A stretch of DNA of 64,000 nucleotides. Source: Tetrapyrgos nigripes. Taxonomy: Eukaryota; Basidiomycota; Agaricomycetes; Agaricales; Campanellaceae. The stretch covers positions 558,001 to 622,000 of the forward strand of contig JAACJM010000022.1 in the NCBI GenBank assembly GCA_013368315.1, read 5' to 3'. The position numbers were made by a program, and so were the translations under genes. The notes beneath the pieces were generated by a model, which saw nothing but the letters and a program-made list of their open reading frames with translations, made no database searches and was not told where the DNA came from. This document shows positions 46,069 through 57,953 of this stretch, piece by piece. Every line of letters begins with the position of its first letter. The stretch's first letter is position 1.

Positions 46069-46717
46069 TTAAGTGTTATGACACGTACAAATATGGTACG
46101 CCTCTAATCGGGTCAATGTGGCTGATATGAAAATATCCGTGCATTTCCGAATGCCCGGATAGCTGCAGAATTACCGGTTAATAACAGTGCGGGTTGCGGG
46201 ATCCGTTGTGGCCTGGACCTTGCAATAGGTCATCAGATTGGATCAGGAGGACAGTCAGGAGGAAGGTCAGAGGGTCAGAAAATAGAAACAGACTCAGAAA
46301 AATAGGCCTGGTAATACTAGGGGTATATAAATTTTGTTTTGTCGTATTTACAACTTTCCCATGTATAAGGGCTAGTGTCTGGAACTCAGACTCTAGCTCG
46401 CAATTCTTGTAATAGAACCACCATCCCATAGTTACTTTCTCCTTGTATTTCCTTACTCTTACTCTCCAAATATATTCTTTTTGGTTTATTTGCAAGCATA
46501 CTGAGCAACACACATTGACTACTGAGTTTCCTCTAGAAACCCTATCAAAACTATCTATCAGAATACTACAGGTAACCGCATTTTTCACCTTTTTCAGTTC
46601 ATTATCTGCCTAGAGACTCAATCTTCAATTTACGATTTAGCAATACTTACTGGTTATTGTAGTAATATTATTGTCACAAGTATATACTACATAACTTGTT
46701 CTATTCGTAACATTAAG
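46069..46717. mobile_element. Solo LTR (639 bp) with TTAAG target duplication
   Basis: TGTTATGAC at 46074 to CGTAACA at 46712, with inverted TGTTA/TAACA ends, bounded by TTAAG at 46069-46073 and TTAAG at 46713-46717. TATATAAA at 46324-46331 is a plausible LTR promoter for + strand transcription. No internal element sequence is present, so recombination between two LTRs removed the body. No relative of this LTR was seen elsewhere in the window. Confidence 0.85.
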
Positions 46718-47484
46718 TCCAGGTTGTCCTTGTCATTGGCACCACCACTGTCACCAGCTTCTAGGTATGTATATCAGCTGTCATTGTTTCCATTCACTTG
46801 CAGGTTCCCATACTGACTGTCTTTGGATTGTGTGGTTGTTGCCACCAGTGCCATTGATGTCAACTGCATACCAGCTGTAACACTAGAATAATGTTAGAGA
46901 AAAGGAACTGTCAGACAACAGGAACAAAGTCAACACAAGTGGTTTCAGGGAATGGGCTTGGCAGAATCAGTAGGAAAAGAAGACCCTGTTGAGCTAGACT
47001 CTAGTTTGACATTGTGAAAAGACAGAGAGAATATAGGGTTAGAGTTAGGATGGGTGAATTTTGAATGGGAGTAAGACCTGAGTAGGTTACAAACAAGATA
47101 GAAAACATAGTAGCTGGATAGCTACCAAAGGCTCTAAACCATTTCATATTTATACTCATCAGTTCCATATGTTCTATTTATCATGTCTCTCTCTGCCTGC
47201 AGAGGATATTGGAGACAAGTTGCACCTTGCAGTACTTACCCAGTTCTGCCAAAGTTATTCCAAGACAGCCAATCACAATATTTGCAATTGTATTAACATG
47301 GGATGTCACATACTAACTTACATGCACTAGCCAATAGCAAAAAGCACTCATGAGTAAACTTTCCCAACTAGTTCCTTATCACTGGCTGCTTGACAGCAGC
47401 CTGACTTTTGTGAGAGACACAAGGCACCCCCATGGCTAATTTGACAACAATAATGACATCATATCTGATATCATCCATAACATC
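46718..47484. other. No gene seen
   Basis: A short near-duplication around 'gtcaccag..tag.tatgtat' links 46025-46050 and 46753-46775. No protein-like frame. Confidence 0.4.
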
Positions 47485-48150
47485 TGCTGCCCATCACTCA
47501 AAGAGGATTAGCCACAACACAGGTTGAAGCCCAAATATATTCTGCCAATCGAGTAGGGCTAAATACAGATGTACTAGCTATGTGTTTAAATTAAGTACAT
47601 AAGAACAGTAGGAGAGGAGGGTGGGTGCCAAAAAATGTGTCCTGCAGGCTGGATCTACAAGAGAGATCCAAAGGGGAGTGTTAGTACAGCTGTAGAGTGG
47701 TGTAACTGTGTTGATAACACACTGGGAGTGAGATATCTAACCCACAAACACACTAGGACAGGCTGTAGAAGCGAAGCTTACCAGCTACAGTGTACACAGA
47801 GTGAGCTACAAAGGAGCTGTGCACTGTACTGTGACTGCAGACTGGAGTAGCTGTGGTTAGAACAGCCTAAACCACAATTGTGAGAAAGAGGTAGGAGATG
47901 AGGGGAGAAAGCAAGCAGCAATCAGATCATCAAACTTCACCTGTCAACAAGCCTCTGCTCACACATGTGACACCTACTGATGGATTTATCAGATCTGATG
48001 ACTGGATGAGATCTAGCATGGACCACAGCAGACTGGATCACAGAAGCAGAGGAAATGCACCAAATGCACTTGGATATAAAAGGTATGTGAAGGAGAAAGC
48101 AGAATGGAGTAAAGTCACAGAAGGAGATATCAACAGATTTGACCAAAGAT
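47485..48150 (+). repeat. Inverted repeat arm 1; probable 3' end of an LTR element
   Basis: Matches the reverse complement of 52480-53205 over most of its length. A purine tract (CCAAAGGGGAG, 47668-47678) stands directly before TGTTAG at 47679, as at the junction of polypurine tract and 3' LTR. TATAAA at 48075-48080 falls in the proposed LTR and is conserved in the other arm. The far end of the LTR could not be placed. Confidence 0.6.
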
Positions 48151-48657
48151 GATACAGGAGATGTATATTGACAACTTCTTGTCTTGAGATCCACACATAA
48201 AGATATTCCATCTGTTTGTCCTATTTTGAGGCTGCAAGCTGCAAGATTGAAGTACCACTCTTGATCTTGAATGGTAAATAGTTTTAAGACTGCAAATACA
48301 ATGATGCAGAAAATAGTACAACTTTTTAGCTCCATATTCCTCTCTCATTGTATCTTTGAAGACTGAAAATTGTTAGATAGCTTGCTGTAACCAGGCAACA
48401 TTAGGCTTGCTTTTGAAAGGCTCCTTCATATTGTTTGCTTGATCATCTCTGAATACCCACTTTCACTTTGCCTTTCTCTGAATCCTCTCTGTCACCTTCA
48501 GTATATCTGAGTGAATAGTACATATTGGCTAGGCACACATTGAGAAGCATCAGGACATCGTTTAGTTCTGTATATTGATTGAAGGTCACTTGGAACACTG
48601 TTGTTGGAGTGTGGTCTGATGGGTCCTCACATTTCAACAAGTGCAGCCAGTGTTGTG

Positions 48658-49450
48658 CTAAGATGCAGGGGAGAGGGGTCTCAAGGGGGCTTCCATGGGC
48701 ATGTCTTCTGAGGGTGGTGCATGTGTGTCAGTATTATCTGGACTGGGCAGTGTAATTATCATATCTTGCATAGTATTGCCAATGATAGGAGGTTGGATAT
48801 CAGCTAAGTCATTCTCAATGAGTAATGGAGACATTGCTCGAGACATTGCTCGAGACATTGCTCGAGACATTGCTGTTGGACAGGTATTTTCATGATTGGG
48901 AAAATAGGGTGGGTCCATCAGTTTGTCAAATATTTCAATTGTGAGAATAGGATCAGGGCTGTAGCAGGGAGAAGAGATCCAAGGAGGAACAGACTAGGAA
49001 TTGGGGTAGGGCTGTGTGATTGGATGAATGGTAACATAGCATTGGATGTTGGAGCATCTCAAGAAGGTGGACATTGCTGGAAGCATGTCTAGTGAGGGAG
49101 TTTGTGCTCTACCTAAGACTGTGTTGCAGTTTGGAAAGTCTGATAGGTATATCCACATGGATTGCCTTTGTTTTATCATCTGTTTGTTGTTGGCCCAGAA
49201 TTGGAGTTCCAGGCCTGGCAAGCCAAAGATGTTGATGTTGGTGGTTAGGCCTGACATCATATGTAGATTACACTTCATCTTCCTGTCATAGTATAGGTAA
49301 TCAGTTTTGATGTTCTTGGCTCTGTTTTTCCCAATGTAGACCATTGACATCCCCTTGTTGTCATTGTTGAATAGTTCTTTGTATGACTCCCACTTTCCAG
49401 ACTGAAGAGGACTAGCAACTTCAGGAGAAGACAACCATCTGACTTGAGAA
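48658..49450 (-). pseudogene. Unknown protein, one in-frame stop, AMSR repeats
   Basis: A single frame covers about 260 codons with one TAG at 48994-48996. Blocks: RWLSSPEVASPLQSGKWESY, KELFNNDNKGMSMVYIGKN, DYLYYDRKMKCNLHMMSGL and SMWIYLSDFPNCNTVLGR, then after the stop DKLMDPPYFPNHENTCP and three AMSR units, from a 12-bp repeat at 48828-48874. It finishes with a Pro-rich acidic tail and a stop at 48658. There is no ATG at the start; it is probably a 3' exon. The family is not recognised. Confidence 0.4.
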
Positions 49451-51429
49451 CTTGGTAACTGTTATGAAAGAGAATGCCTTTTTCTTATCAGAGGAGGTAT
49501 GCCTGTCAAATCCAAGGCTTGTCTGGGTTAGTTATGTGTCAAGGCTATGTAGGAGATGTTCTGGGATCTTGTTCGTATGTTCCCCTATCATACTGTTGAT
49601 TGTAACAGGGGACATGACTAAGACGAGCTAGCTTAGACCACTCAAGGCCTACAGGATGATTATCCTACTGTGTTCCTAGGACTAGATCAACTACTCTGGG
49701 TGCTTGAGCTGCTCTGGGTGAGTCTATCTGTCCACAGAACTCTGGCATGTTGCATGAACTATACAGCCTTGTTTCAGTTGAGAAAGTTTAACCATGTCCC
49801 CATTAACTTGTTGTCGGTGTGAGGGAAAGGGATCCAAAGTCATTGGACTCAGAGTTGAAGAGATGTGTTTCGGGAACTCTAGCTATTCTGACTCAAGCAG
49901 CTTCTTTATCTAGCTCTGTATTGCTACGACCTCATGAAGTACTTCTTGTAACCCAATGTCCCAGTCCCAACAGGTAATCTGTCCCAACCTATTGAAAAAG
50001 GGGGTCCAGGAAAGCTTTTAACAAATCTAGCCTATGATTTGCAACCTTCATTATCTCACAAACACTCATAGGCATGTTGGAGGGAATGTCAGCAGTCTTC
50101 CAACCTATTCCAATATTCCTGCTGCACTCTACCCACTGTAGCTGGAAAGAAGTCCGATTCTCAGATGTGGAAGAAGGGAACGTTTTCTACATGTTGAGAG
50201 TTCTTTTCCAGTACTGGAAGTCACAAAATGAAGGGAAGAAAGGGACTTTCTTGTAAACGTAGATCGGGTTTAACATTGGGTTGAACATCTTTTGGCTACT
50301 GTCAATTCTTGGGCAAGGAGGTGGCATTATGGCAGCATCGTAGCCTGAGTAGAATGGGACCACGTCTGAATTCTGGGACCAGATTTCATAGCCTTTGAGG
50401 ACAAAGACAAGATTGATTGAGAAGAGACTGAGACTGAGGGAGAGAAAAATGGAAGAAAGAATGTCAACAGCCATGTCACTAGTGTTACCATCAATATTCA
50501 CATTGACTTTGATGTCTCCCTCCACATCTACCCACCCACCTCCTCTCTAACAGCTCAAACAAAGCCCTCCAAACTGTCTTTCAAGAAAATGAAATCATAC
50601 TACAAGGTGTTGGGTTCTGAGGACACATACAGTTGGAATACCCATCTCATGTCTTCTTCACCAACAACTTCTCCCTCAATGACTCCCTCCCTCAGCGACA
50701 AGACCCTCTCTGAAGAAAAAGAGTGCTCTTCAGCACAAAGAAGATATGCTTTGCCTTCTTCTCATCATCTTTTCTTGTTATGCTGATGTGTCTCTTCTCT
50801 CTTCTCTTTTCTCCAGTACTCTTCATGTCCCATTCTCCCCCTTTCCCATTCATATCATGTTGTATCTCTTCTTCTGCCTGCTCTAGTTCGTCTGATCGAT
50901 AATCTATGAGATCTTTGTATTTGACCACTCTGCCACAATACAGACCATTGGGAGGTAACAGAAAATGCATGGTATCCATCTTCAATGGTGGGAGCAATAT
51001 GCCAGCCTGAGCAAATTGGCATGTGACTAGAAGCTAATAGCCTTGTATCATGTCTGGGGCTGTTGAAGATGGGAGTCCATTGGGTAAAACAAAGAAAGGG
51101 AAAGGGTGAATGGATCAGGCTAAAAGAGAGCTATAGAGCTCAACCTAAGCAGATCACTGAAGTAGTTGGCAGGCTATAAAAGCTCAACCTTCAGCTTGTT
51201 GAAAGGAAAGAAGAAATCGATAAAGATTCATTGAAACCAATAGTGAGCTATAGAAGCTCAACTTTCAGCTTGTTTGTAATGAAGGGAGGGGGAGTCTATG
51301 AGAGAGCAAGGAGTAAGATAAAGAGAACAATCAAGAAAGCTAGATGAGTAGATGATGTATGTCAGCTCAAACCCAGATGGTGGAAGTGAAGAAAGAGGTG
51401 ACTATTTACTGCTATTTATGTTTTTTGAC
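49451..51429. other. No clear gene
   Basis: Several short frames on both strands without convincing protein character. 50640-50760 and 50187-50525 carry Ser/Leu-rich low-complexity stretches only. Confidence 0.35.
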
Positions 51430-51950
51430 TAAATCATTTGATTAGCCCAGAGATACTCACACCATATTTCTGGGGCGTTCAGCAAGTTGTACTTGGTAAC
51501 CCGAGTATTGTCCATGGGCATTTCACTCCTCTCACCAAACTCTGGAGAAGAAGGTCAGTAGAGCTTCAGGTGAGTGATATTGAAAACCAGGTGCATAGGA
51601 TAATTGGCTGGTAGTTGTAAACAACATCCTTTCTGTGACTTCAAAAGGACCTATCATCCATTGCACCAGTTTCTTTTCTGTTCCTTCTACTTCTACTAGC
51701 TTCATAGTATGTGGGTTCACTAGAATCAAGTCTCCTCTTTGAAACTCTTTCACTTTTCTCCTTCCCTTGTTATAGGCTTTAGCTTGCTTCTCCAGAGCTA
51801 GTACTAGAGCATCGTGAGCTAGCTGTCTGTGAACTCTAGAAGAGAGATTGGCAATTGAGATCACTGGATTGTCTGATTCAACCCAAGTTGTTGGGGAAGT
51901 CATAACAGTGCTGTCATGAGACCCTATAATTAGTTTTTCAACTTAACAGT
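51430..51950 (-). pseudogene. Third gypsy element: C-terminal integrase fragment
   Basis: On the - strand, LAHDALVLALEKQAKAYNKG, RRKVKEFQRGDLILVNPHTM and KKLVQWMIGPFEVTERM are the post-catalytic region of a gypsy integrase, followed after a frameshift by PEFGERSEMPMDNTRVTKYN. No catalytic core, reverse transcriptase or chromodomain is attached. It is a different lineage from the other two gypsy elements, which lack LVNPH. Confidence 0.75.
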
Positions 51951-52479
51951 CTGGTCTGCCTTCAAAGTGTTGGTGCATACTATACATTATGCCAAATTAT
52001 ATGTTTGACTTTGTAGTGACTAAGTACTTCTTTGATTTGCAATTTACGTCAAGTTGACTGTAGCCTACATAACCTTATCGGATATCATGAACACTGATTA
52101 GTCACCACATTGTCATTACTAGAGGAGCTGAAGAAGTCTGAGATTAGAGGCTACTATGCATTTGCTCGACATGAATGCAGATTCCAAGGGTAGGGAGCAT
52201 TTTTGAAGGCCTATACAACTCCATATAGTGCATCTACATACTTGTTTTCTTAAAAGTTCTAACTCTTTGAGTTGAGACTTTTAGTGTACACTTGTGCATT
52301 GCGATCACTATACTTACCCGTTTGACCTGCTACTTCTACAAAGCCTTCGTACGTTATTATCTATCTCCCGTTTCATTTTTGGCCAAATCGGGTAATATCT
52401 GCCTTTGCAATGTTCACTTTAAGTTACAGATCTCTTTTGATCAGTTATCTCCTTTCATGACTTTACTCCATTCTGCTTT

Positions 52480-53205
52480 CCCTTTCACATACCTTTTATA
52501 TCCAAGTGTCCAGACTGCATCTGGTGCATTCTCTCCGCTTCCTGCGCTTCCTGTGATCCAGTCTGCCCTGGTCCAGGCTAGATCTCACCCAGTCATCAGA
52601 TCTGATAAATCCATCAGCAGGTGCCACATGTGTGAGCAGAGGCCTGTTGATGGGCGAAGTTTTGATGATCTGATTGCTGCTTGCTTTCTCCCTTCATCTT
52701 CTACCTCTTCCCCACAAGAAAGCAAGTTTGGTGAGCACATCTAGTGCGCTTTTTGGTGGTTTAGACTGTTCTAACCACTGCCACTCTAGTCTGCAGTCAC
52801 AGTACAGTGCACAGCTCCCTTGTAGCTCACTCTGTGTACACTGTAGCTGGTAAGCTTCGCTTCTACAGTCTGTTTAAGCGTTGCTAACACCCCTAGAGCG
52901 TACAGATATCAGCCAGACACTTCACTACTCTGTCCTAGTGTGTTTGTGGGTTGGATATCTCACTCCCAGTGCGTTATCAATGCAGTTACATCGCTCTACA
53001 GCTGTATTAACAATCCCCTTTGGATCTCTCTTGTAGATCCAGCCTGTAGGACGCATTTTTTGGCACCCACCCTCCTCTCCCACTGTTCTTATGTACTTAA
53101 GTTATACACATAGTCAGTACATCTGTATTTAGCACTACTCGATCTGCAGAATGTATTTGGGCTTCGGCTAGTGTTGTGGCTAATCCTCCTTGAGTGATGA
53201 GCAGC
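52480..53205 (-). repeat. Inverted repeat arm 2; probable 3' end of an LTR element
   Basis: Reverse-complement partner of 47485-48150. On the - strand AAAGGGGAT precedes TGTTAATACAG (LTR start at 53012). It has about 60 bp (near 52875-52935) that arm 1 lacks. The two copies are 4.3 kb apart. Confidence 0.6.
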
Positions 53206-53705
53206 AGAGGCATGCAGATCAAGCAATTATTCAGTGAGGAGAGCAGTGGACTGACCAGGCTAGTACATTTGGAAGCACAGGGATAGAAGATGTAGTCTGA
53301 GTATCAGTTGACAATATCTGATGGTATACCTCTGCATCTCATACTTGGATTTTTATCACCATGATACCAATGGCAGAAGTCCTGTTTCTCAATCTGAGGG
53401 TCTCAGCCAATTAGATCAAGAACCCTCCATCTCTACCACTCAGTGAATCTGTTTCAGATCCCAATGATCCCTGGACAGTGTCAACTGACCACCCTGGTTT
53501 ATGTACCCTCACCTAGACCAAAAAGTCTTACTTCCAAAGGCAACACTCCTTCAAATTGTGTTGTATGCATTAAGCCATCTATACAGGATGGGTCCTATGA
53601 GAAAAGGCTTTGGGTCAACAAGTGTCCTTCAGATCTGGTTGATATACACATCTGCTTAGAGAACAAGATTAGCTCTCTAACATGTTTGATGGAGTCAATC
53701 TCAGT

Positions 53706-54175
53706 GAAATGAGGAGCAAGCTGGGACTGCAGCATTGCGGTCAGAGATTGGAGAGTGAGAGTGAGCTTGTGGAAGGTCCTTGACTTGTTCCAGGACAATC
53801 CTAGAGACCTGGTCAACATAGTCACTGGCCTCTTGAGAGGAACACTCAGCAGCACAAAGGCATGCATAGAACTCATCCACAGAGAGATCCCTGGTTTTGA
53901 CATAATCAACAAGCTCCTGTTGGGTGAGAGAGGAGACCCTGCTTTCTGGACCTTCTGGAATGCAATCAGAGCAGGCTGAGTGTGAAGTAGAGTGAGGAGG
54001 AAGGTCTGCTGAAGGGTTGGGATCAGATAAGGTCTGGGAGCAAGTGGGAGCACTCTGGGAGTGACTGGGAATGAGAGGTGTTCTGAGAATATCTGGCAGT
54101 GTTCTGGAAGGAGGCAGGAATGATGCAGTAGTAGCAATGGGTGCAGCAGATTGTGCACTAGAGATGTTGAGTTAA
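53706..54175 (-). pseudogene. Unknown open stretch, gag-like character
   Basis: A stop-free - strand stretch of about 155 codons without a usable ATG. It has a Ser/Pro-rich start (TLPDILRTPLIPSHSQS), then SSLTQQELVDYVKTRDLSVD, EFYACLCAAECSSQEAS and VDQVSRIVLEQVKDLPQ, ending at TGA near 53706. The composition resembles the N-terminal part of a retroelement gag, and it lies on the same strand as the gypsy fragment at 51430-51950, but no knuckle or other hallmark confirms this. Confidence 0.3.
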
Positions 54176-54530
54176 TCATCACAGAAGAACCATTGAAGCT
54201 GATCTGAGGTAAGGGAAGCAATCCAATAGTCCAGACTTGAGATCAGAGGGATCAGAGGTGATGAAGTGAGGAGTGTGATGGAACTGGGATTGCCAAAAAT
54301 GTGTCCTAACTCTCTCCCTCTTTGAAAGGTTAGGTAGGTCAGCCTTCAAGGCTGGCCTGTGACTTGCCTGGTGAGGTTAGGAATATCTCCACTGTGCTTC
54401 CAGAAGAGATGGCAGGCACATGAGAAAACAAGAAAGAAGAAAATGAAGACAAGAGGGAGATGAAAGCTGTGACTGTGTGTACCTTTGTTTGGTGATGTTT
54501 TCAGGGTGCCGAATGCTCTAGTGCCTTTTC

Positions 54531-54826
54531 TTTGATATTTATAGCATAACAAACAGTAAGTACTTGTGTCTGGGGATATTCCTATGTGCATTTCATGTGC
54601 GGATTGATCGGTGATGGTTTCTGGACCATGTGTGCTCATGAGAACACTAGATTGTTTTTCAGAGCTTTGGCCTCAAAGGCTCTTCAATACTTACAGCATA
54701 ACTGACAGTTGGTACCTGTGTCTGGAGGTATTCCTATGTGAATTTGGTGTGCAGATTGATTGGCAATGGTTTCAGGACTGTGCAGGCTCATATGAACATG
54801 CTAGATTGTTTTCAAGAGCTTGAGTC
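54531..54826. repeat. Tandem duplication, period 152 bp
   Basis: Two diverged copies (for example AGCATAAC at 54543 and at 54695), each ending near AGATTGTTTT and CAGAGCTT/AAGAGCTT. Confidence 0.7.
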
Positions 54827-55418
54827 ACAAAATAAGTTTTGTGAATTTTTTTGAGGCACATAGTGGGCATTTGGCAGAGGCAGATTTCTGACCTTCCAAT
54901 CAAATGGTAGCATTTTTGAAATCAGAAAAGATCTGGCAGTGCTACAGCGATTTTGAGTGAAAAACTGGAGGTGAAGGCATGCAATTCATGCCCTGGGACC
55001 CTCACCAATTGATTCTGAGGGTCTGAAAACTCCTGTAGACTGAAATGAAAATCAGGCCAATCAGTTCAGATTTCAGCTCAGTGCACAGGCAAAAATGCAA
55101 ACTTATTGTGTCCGCACTGTCAAAAACCATAGGATATCACTTTCCTGTGAAGTTCTGGGCACTGAGTCCAATTTTATTGCACAAAAGGCCGGAGAGGTCT
55201 ATTTGTGGAGGTCTATTTGTGGACACCATTTTCACACTTCAGGTGTGTGGGGTCTAGATTTGACCATCAGGTAGGTTTTTCCTACTGCATGAGAAGGGGT
55301 TGGATAAGCCTAAAGGACAGACTTACATATGGTTCATACATATTGTAGGGGATCCTACAGTGTCTTTTCTAGCTCCTGTCTCATTGCAGGGGAGACAGGG
55401 GCTTTCAGTCACACTTTT

Positions 55419-55735
55419 GGTCTTTGATGTCTTTCTAAAACTGTTATCATTATACTTATAGTCTTTTGAGTTCACTGATGGCTAGGATTGACTCCATAGA
55501 CTAGAGATGTGTATGCTGGATCAAAGGGAGGGAGGGAGGAGGCATATTAATGTTTGGCATAGTAATTGTGCCTGTTACAACACATTTTTTGACTTTTGAA
55601 GTCTTTGAAAGGGTTATCATTAGGCTTATAGTCTTTTGAGTTCACTAATAGCTGGCCTTTGACTCTATTGACAAGAATGTGTGGCCTGTTATATTGGGTT
55701 CAAGGGGGATAACTTGCTGGTCTCTACACCGCATT
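55419..55735. repeat. Diverged tandem duplication, period about 170 bp
   Basis: TTATAGTCTTTTGAGTTCAC occurs at about 55457 and 55627, with similar sequence on both sides of each. Confidence 0.65.
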
Positions 55736-55810
55736 TTTGAGATTTCTGGGGGCATTCCTAAGCACTCTGGTGGAGGTGCACATTGGCCACTGGGGCAGGT
55801 GCTGGCCAGT

Positions 55811-55870
55811 TGAAGAACAAGAGAGACAGCTCATAGGTTTTGAAGAACAAGAGAGACAGCTCATAGGTTG
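55811..55870. repeat. Exact 30-bp tandem duplication
   Basis: TGAAGAACAAGAGAGACAGC followed by TCATAGGTT occurs at 55811 and again at 55841. Confidence 0.9.
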
Positions 55871-57067
55871 ACTGCAAGCAAGTAGGTAACTGGTGGATGC
55901 TAACCAGGAAAGGCCTACCTTGTCTGGTCTGTTTTTGCTTCTTGTGTCTAGTAAGGAGATGAAGAAATCCTTGAAAAGCTCAAGTGCACAGACTGTGAAA
56001 GGGTGGTGGATTCTTGCACAGCATCAGAGTGGGGTGGTGTACCTAAAAATGAGCGGAAGAAGGTCAAGATAGAGAAAAGTTGCAGCATTTAATTTTGTCC
56101 AAGATGGACAAGCATAAGTTCAGCACCACTAAGGATTGCAAAGACAGTGCCATCTCCTTCAATGAGTTGTATTTGCAAGTCATTCTCTTTAACTCAATGT
56201 AAATTTATCTGAGCCCCATTCACATTATACTAACAAGGACAACTGACCAACAAGAGTTCTCCAAACTTATTCAAATATTGGAGACATTGATAAAGGCCTC
56301 AACTTTCTGCACTCATGTTATGCCAGAGGGTAATCTTATATTCCCTATGAAAAAGGGTCCAATTGGTCAGAGTGGTGAAGGATAGTACATCAATCTCACC
56401 TATTGACAACTCTAAGGCTAAAATGGTGCATTCATTAGAAAGAGGAGAAAAACTCTTTATTGATAAGTACTTAAACTAGAGTAGATATGTTGTACTTCTA
56501 CTCTAGTCTGGTCATATCTCAAAGACAAAGCCTTTCCTGTTACCCTTTCTTGCATTTGCTAGCTCAGTCCTGACACTGCATGAGAAGAGGTGAGTGTGTT
56601 CAAATAAAACCCTGTTGTTCCAAACCAGTTGTTGACTTGTCTGCAGGTATTCATCTCAATGTCAGTAGCACAATGGAAGGAACCCAACCTTGATGTTATT
56701 TTTTAAATCCTGCAACATGCAAAGCAGGAACAGGGCTTGGAGGAACAGGGAGAAGGCTTGGAAGAAGTGGTCCTAAAAGTATTTGAGCACTGGGAAAAGG
56801 GCAAAAGAAAGCCAAAATAGTACATATGGAACCAGTTTCCAACATGAAATATATGTTATTGTCAATGCATGTGTTTAGCCATCAGATTGCTATAATCCTT
56901 TACAAGGTTTACATGATAAAGAATGAAGAGTCTGCTGCCCCTTATTCACTCGCTTTGTGTTGCAGACTCTGGCCCAGAAATGTAAAGCACTTGTTTGACT
57001 CATCTGAAAGATGGGCTTGGAGGTTTACAAGCTATACAATTCAGTAAAGGTTTTGTGATTCAAGTAC
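55871..57067. other. No gene seen
   Basis: AT-rich, with short frames lacking protein character. Confidence 0.4.
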
Positions 57068-57129
57068 CAGTGGTTGTTGAGATATTCACTAGACTCAGCA
57101 GTGGTTGTTGAGATATTCACTAGACTCAG
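57068..57129. repeat. Exact 31-bp tandem duplication
   Basis: CAGTGGTTGTTGAGATATTC plus ACTAGACT occurs at 57068 and at 57099. Confidence 0.9.
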
Positions 57130-57953
57130 AGTCTATTAGTCAGTCTCATATGTCTCATTGATCAGCCTGGTTGTCTCACTAATGCACAATTCAGCTCAAA
57201 ATGGTTATCAGGGCAAATTGTTTCTACTCTGAATCTGAGTCTTCATTGTAATCTATCTATCTCCCAAGGCATTTTCTTTGAGAAAATCTCTAACATACTC
57301 AAATACCTTCCTTCTGACCACCAAGCAATAACTTGGAGAGGTCATCTCCAATTCATTGCTAGTCATCTAGCTGTGTGCAGAGGCCTTCAAAAATGCTCCC
57401 TACCCTTGGAATCTGCATTCATGTCAAGTAATAAGCCTAAGTCAACATAGTGCTAGAGTAGTATGGATCAGAGGGGACAAAAGTGGACAGACTGGGAAAC
57501 TATCTACAAAGCCCTGCATGTAAGTAGACACAAGTATGAAGGTAGATCAGCAGGTATCTGATGGGAACAATCAGAAAATGATGGCCAGATGTCTCAATGA
57601 TGTCAATATGTACAGTAACTATGGATATGATCTGTCAATCAGAAGATAGAGACCATAGGTACCAGGAGACATAATCTAGAATGAAGAGAGTGAAGAATGA
57701 TGGCAAGGACTACAACTGGCACAATTTGTGACACACTTCCATGGAGATTCTAGTCTGCAAAAAGTGCACCAGCAGTATACTGCATCAATGAATGCTAGCA
57801 GACAAATAAAAATGTGTGTAGATATTTGTGCTTTACAGATGCTTAGAGTAAACAACGCTGTCAAATTTATCACCTTTTCCATCTAACCTTGCTAATATTG
57901 TTCTATGTGCAAAAACAGTCTATTGTCTCATAAACTGCTGATCTCTATTCATT
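57130..57953. other. No gene seen; shared repeat fragment
   Basis: About 60 bp at 57380-57440 (GCTCCCTACCCTTGGAATCT) is repeated in reverse orientation at 52150-52215. Otherwise nothing is recognisable. Confidence 0.45.

Noticed and set aside
46178..46588. 136-codon minus-strand frame as a gene.
   Set aside because: It lies wholly inside the solo LTR and crosses its promoter; no protein character.
48828..48874. CRISPR-like or regulatory array of 12-bp repeats.
   Set aside because: The units are contiguous, without spacers, and in frame within a protein-like stretch; simple slippage explains them.
50315..50360. Possible U4 snRNA: 'tggcagcatcgtagcc' resembles the U4 5' stem-loop region.
   Set aside because: Only about 16 bases match; the upstream U4 start and the downstream stem and Sm-site sequences are absent.
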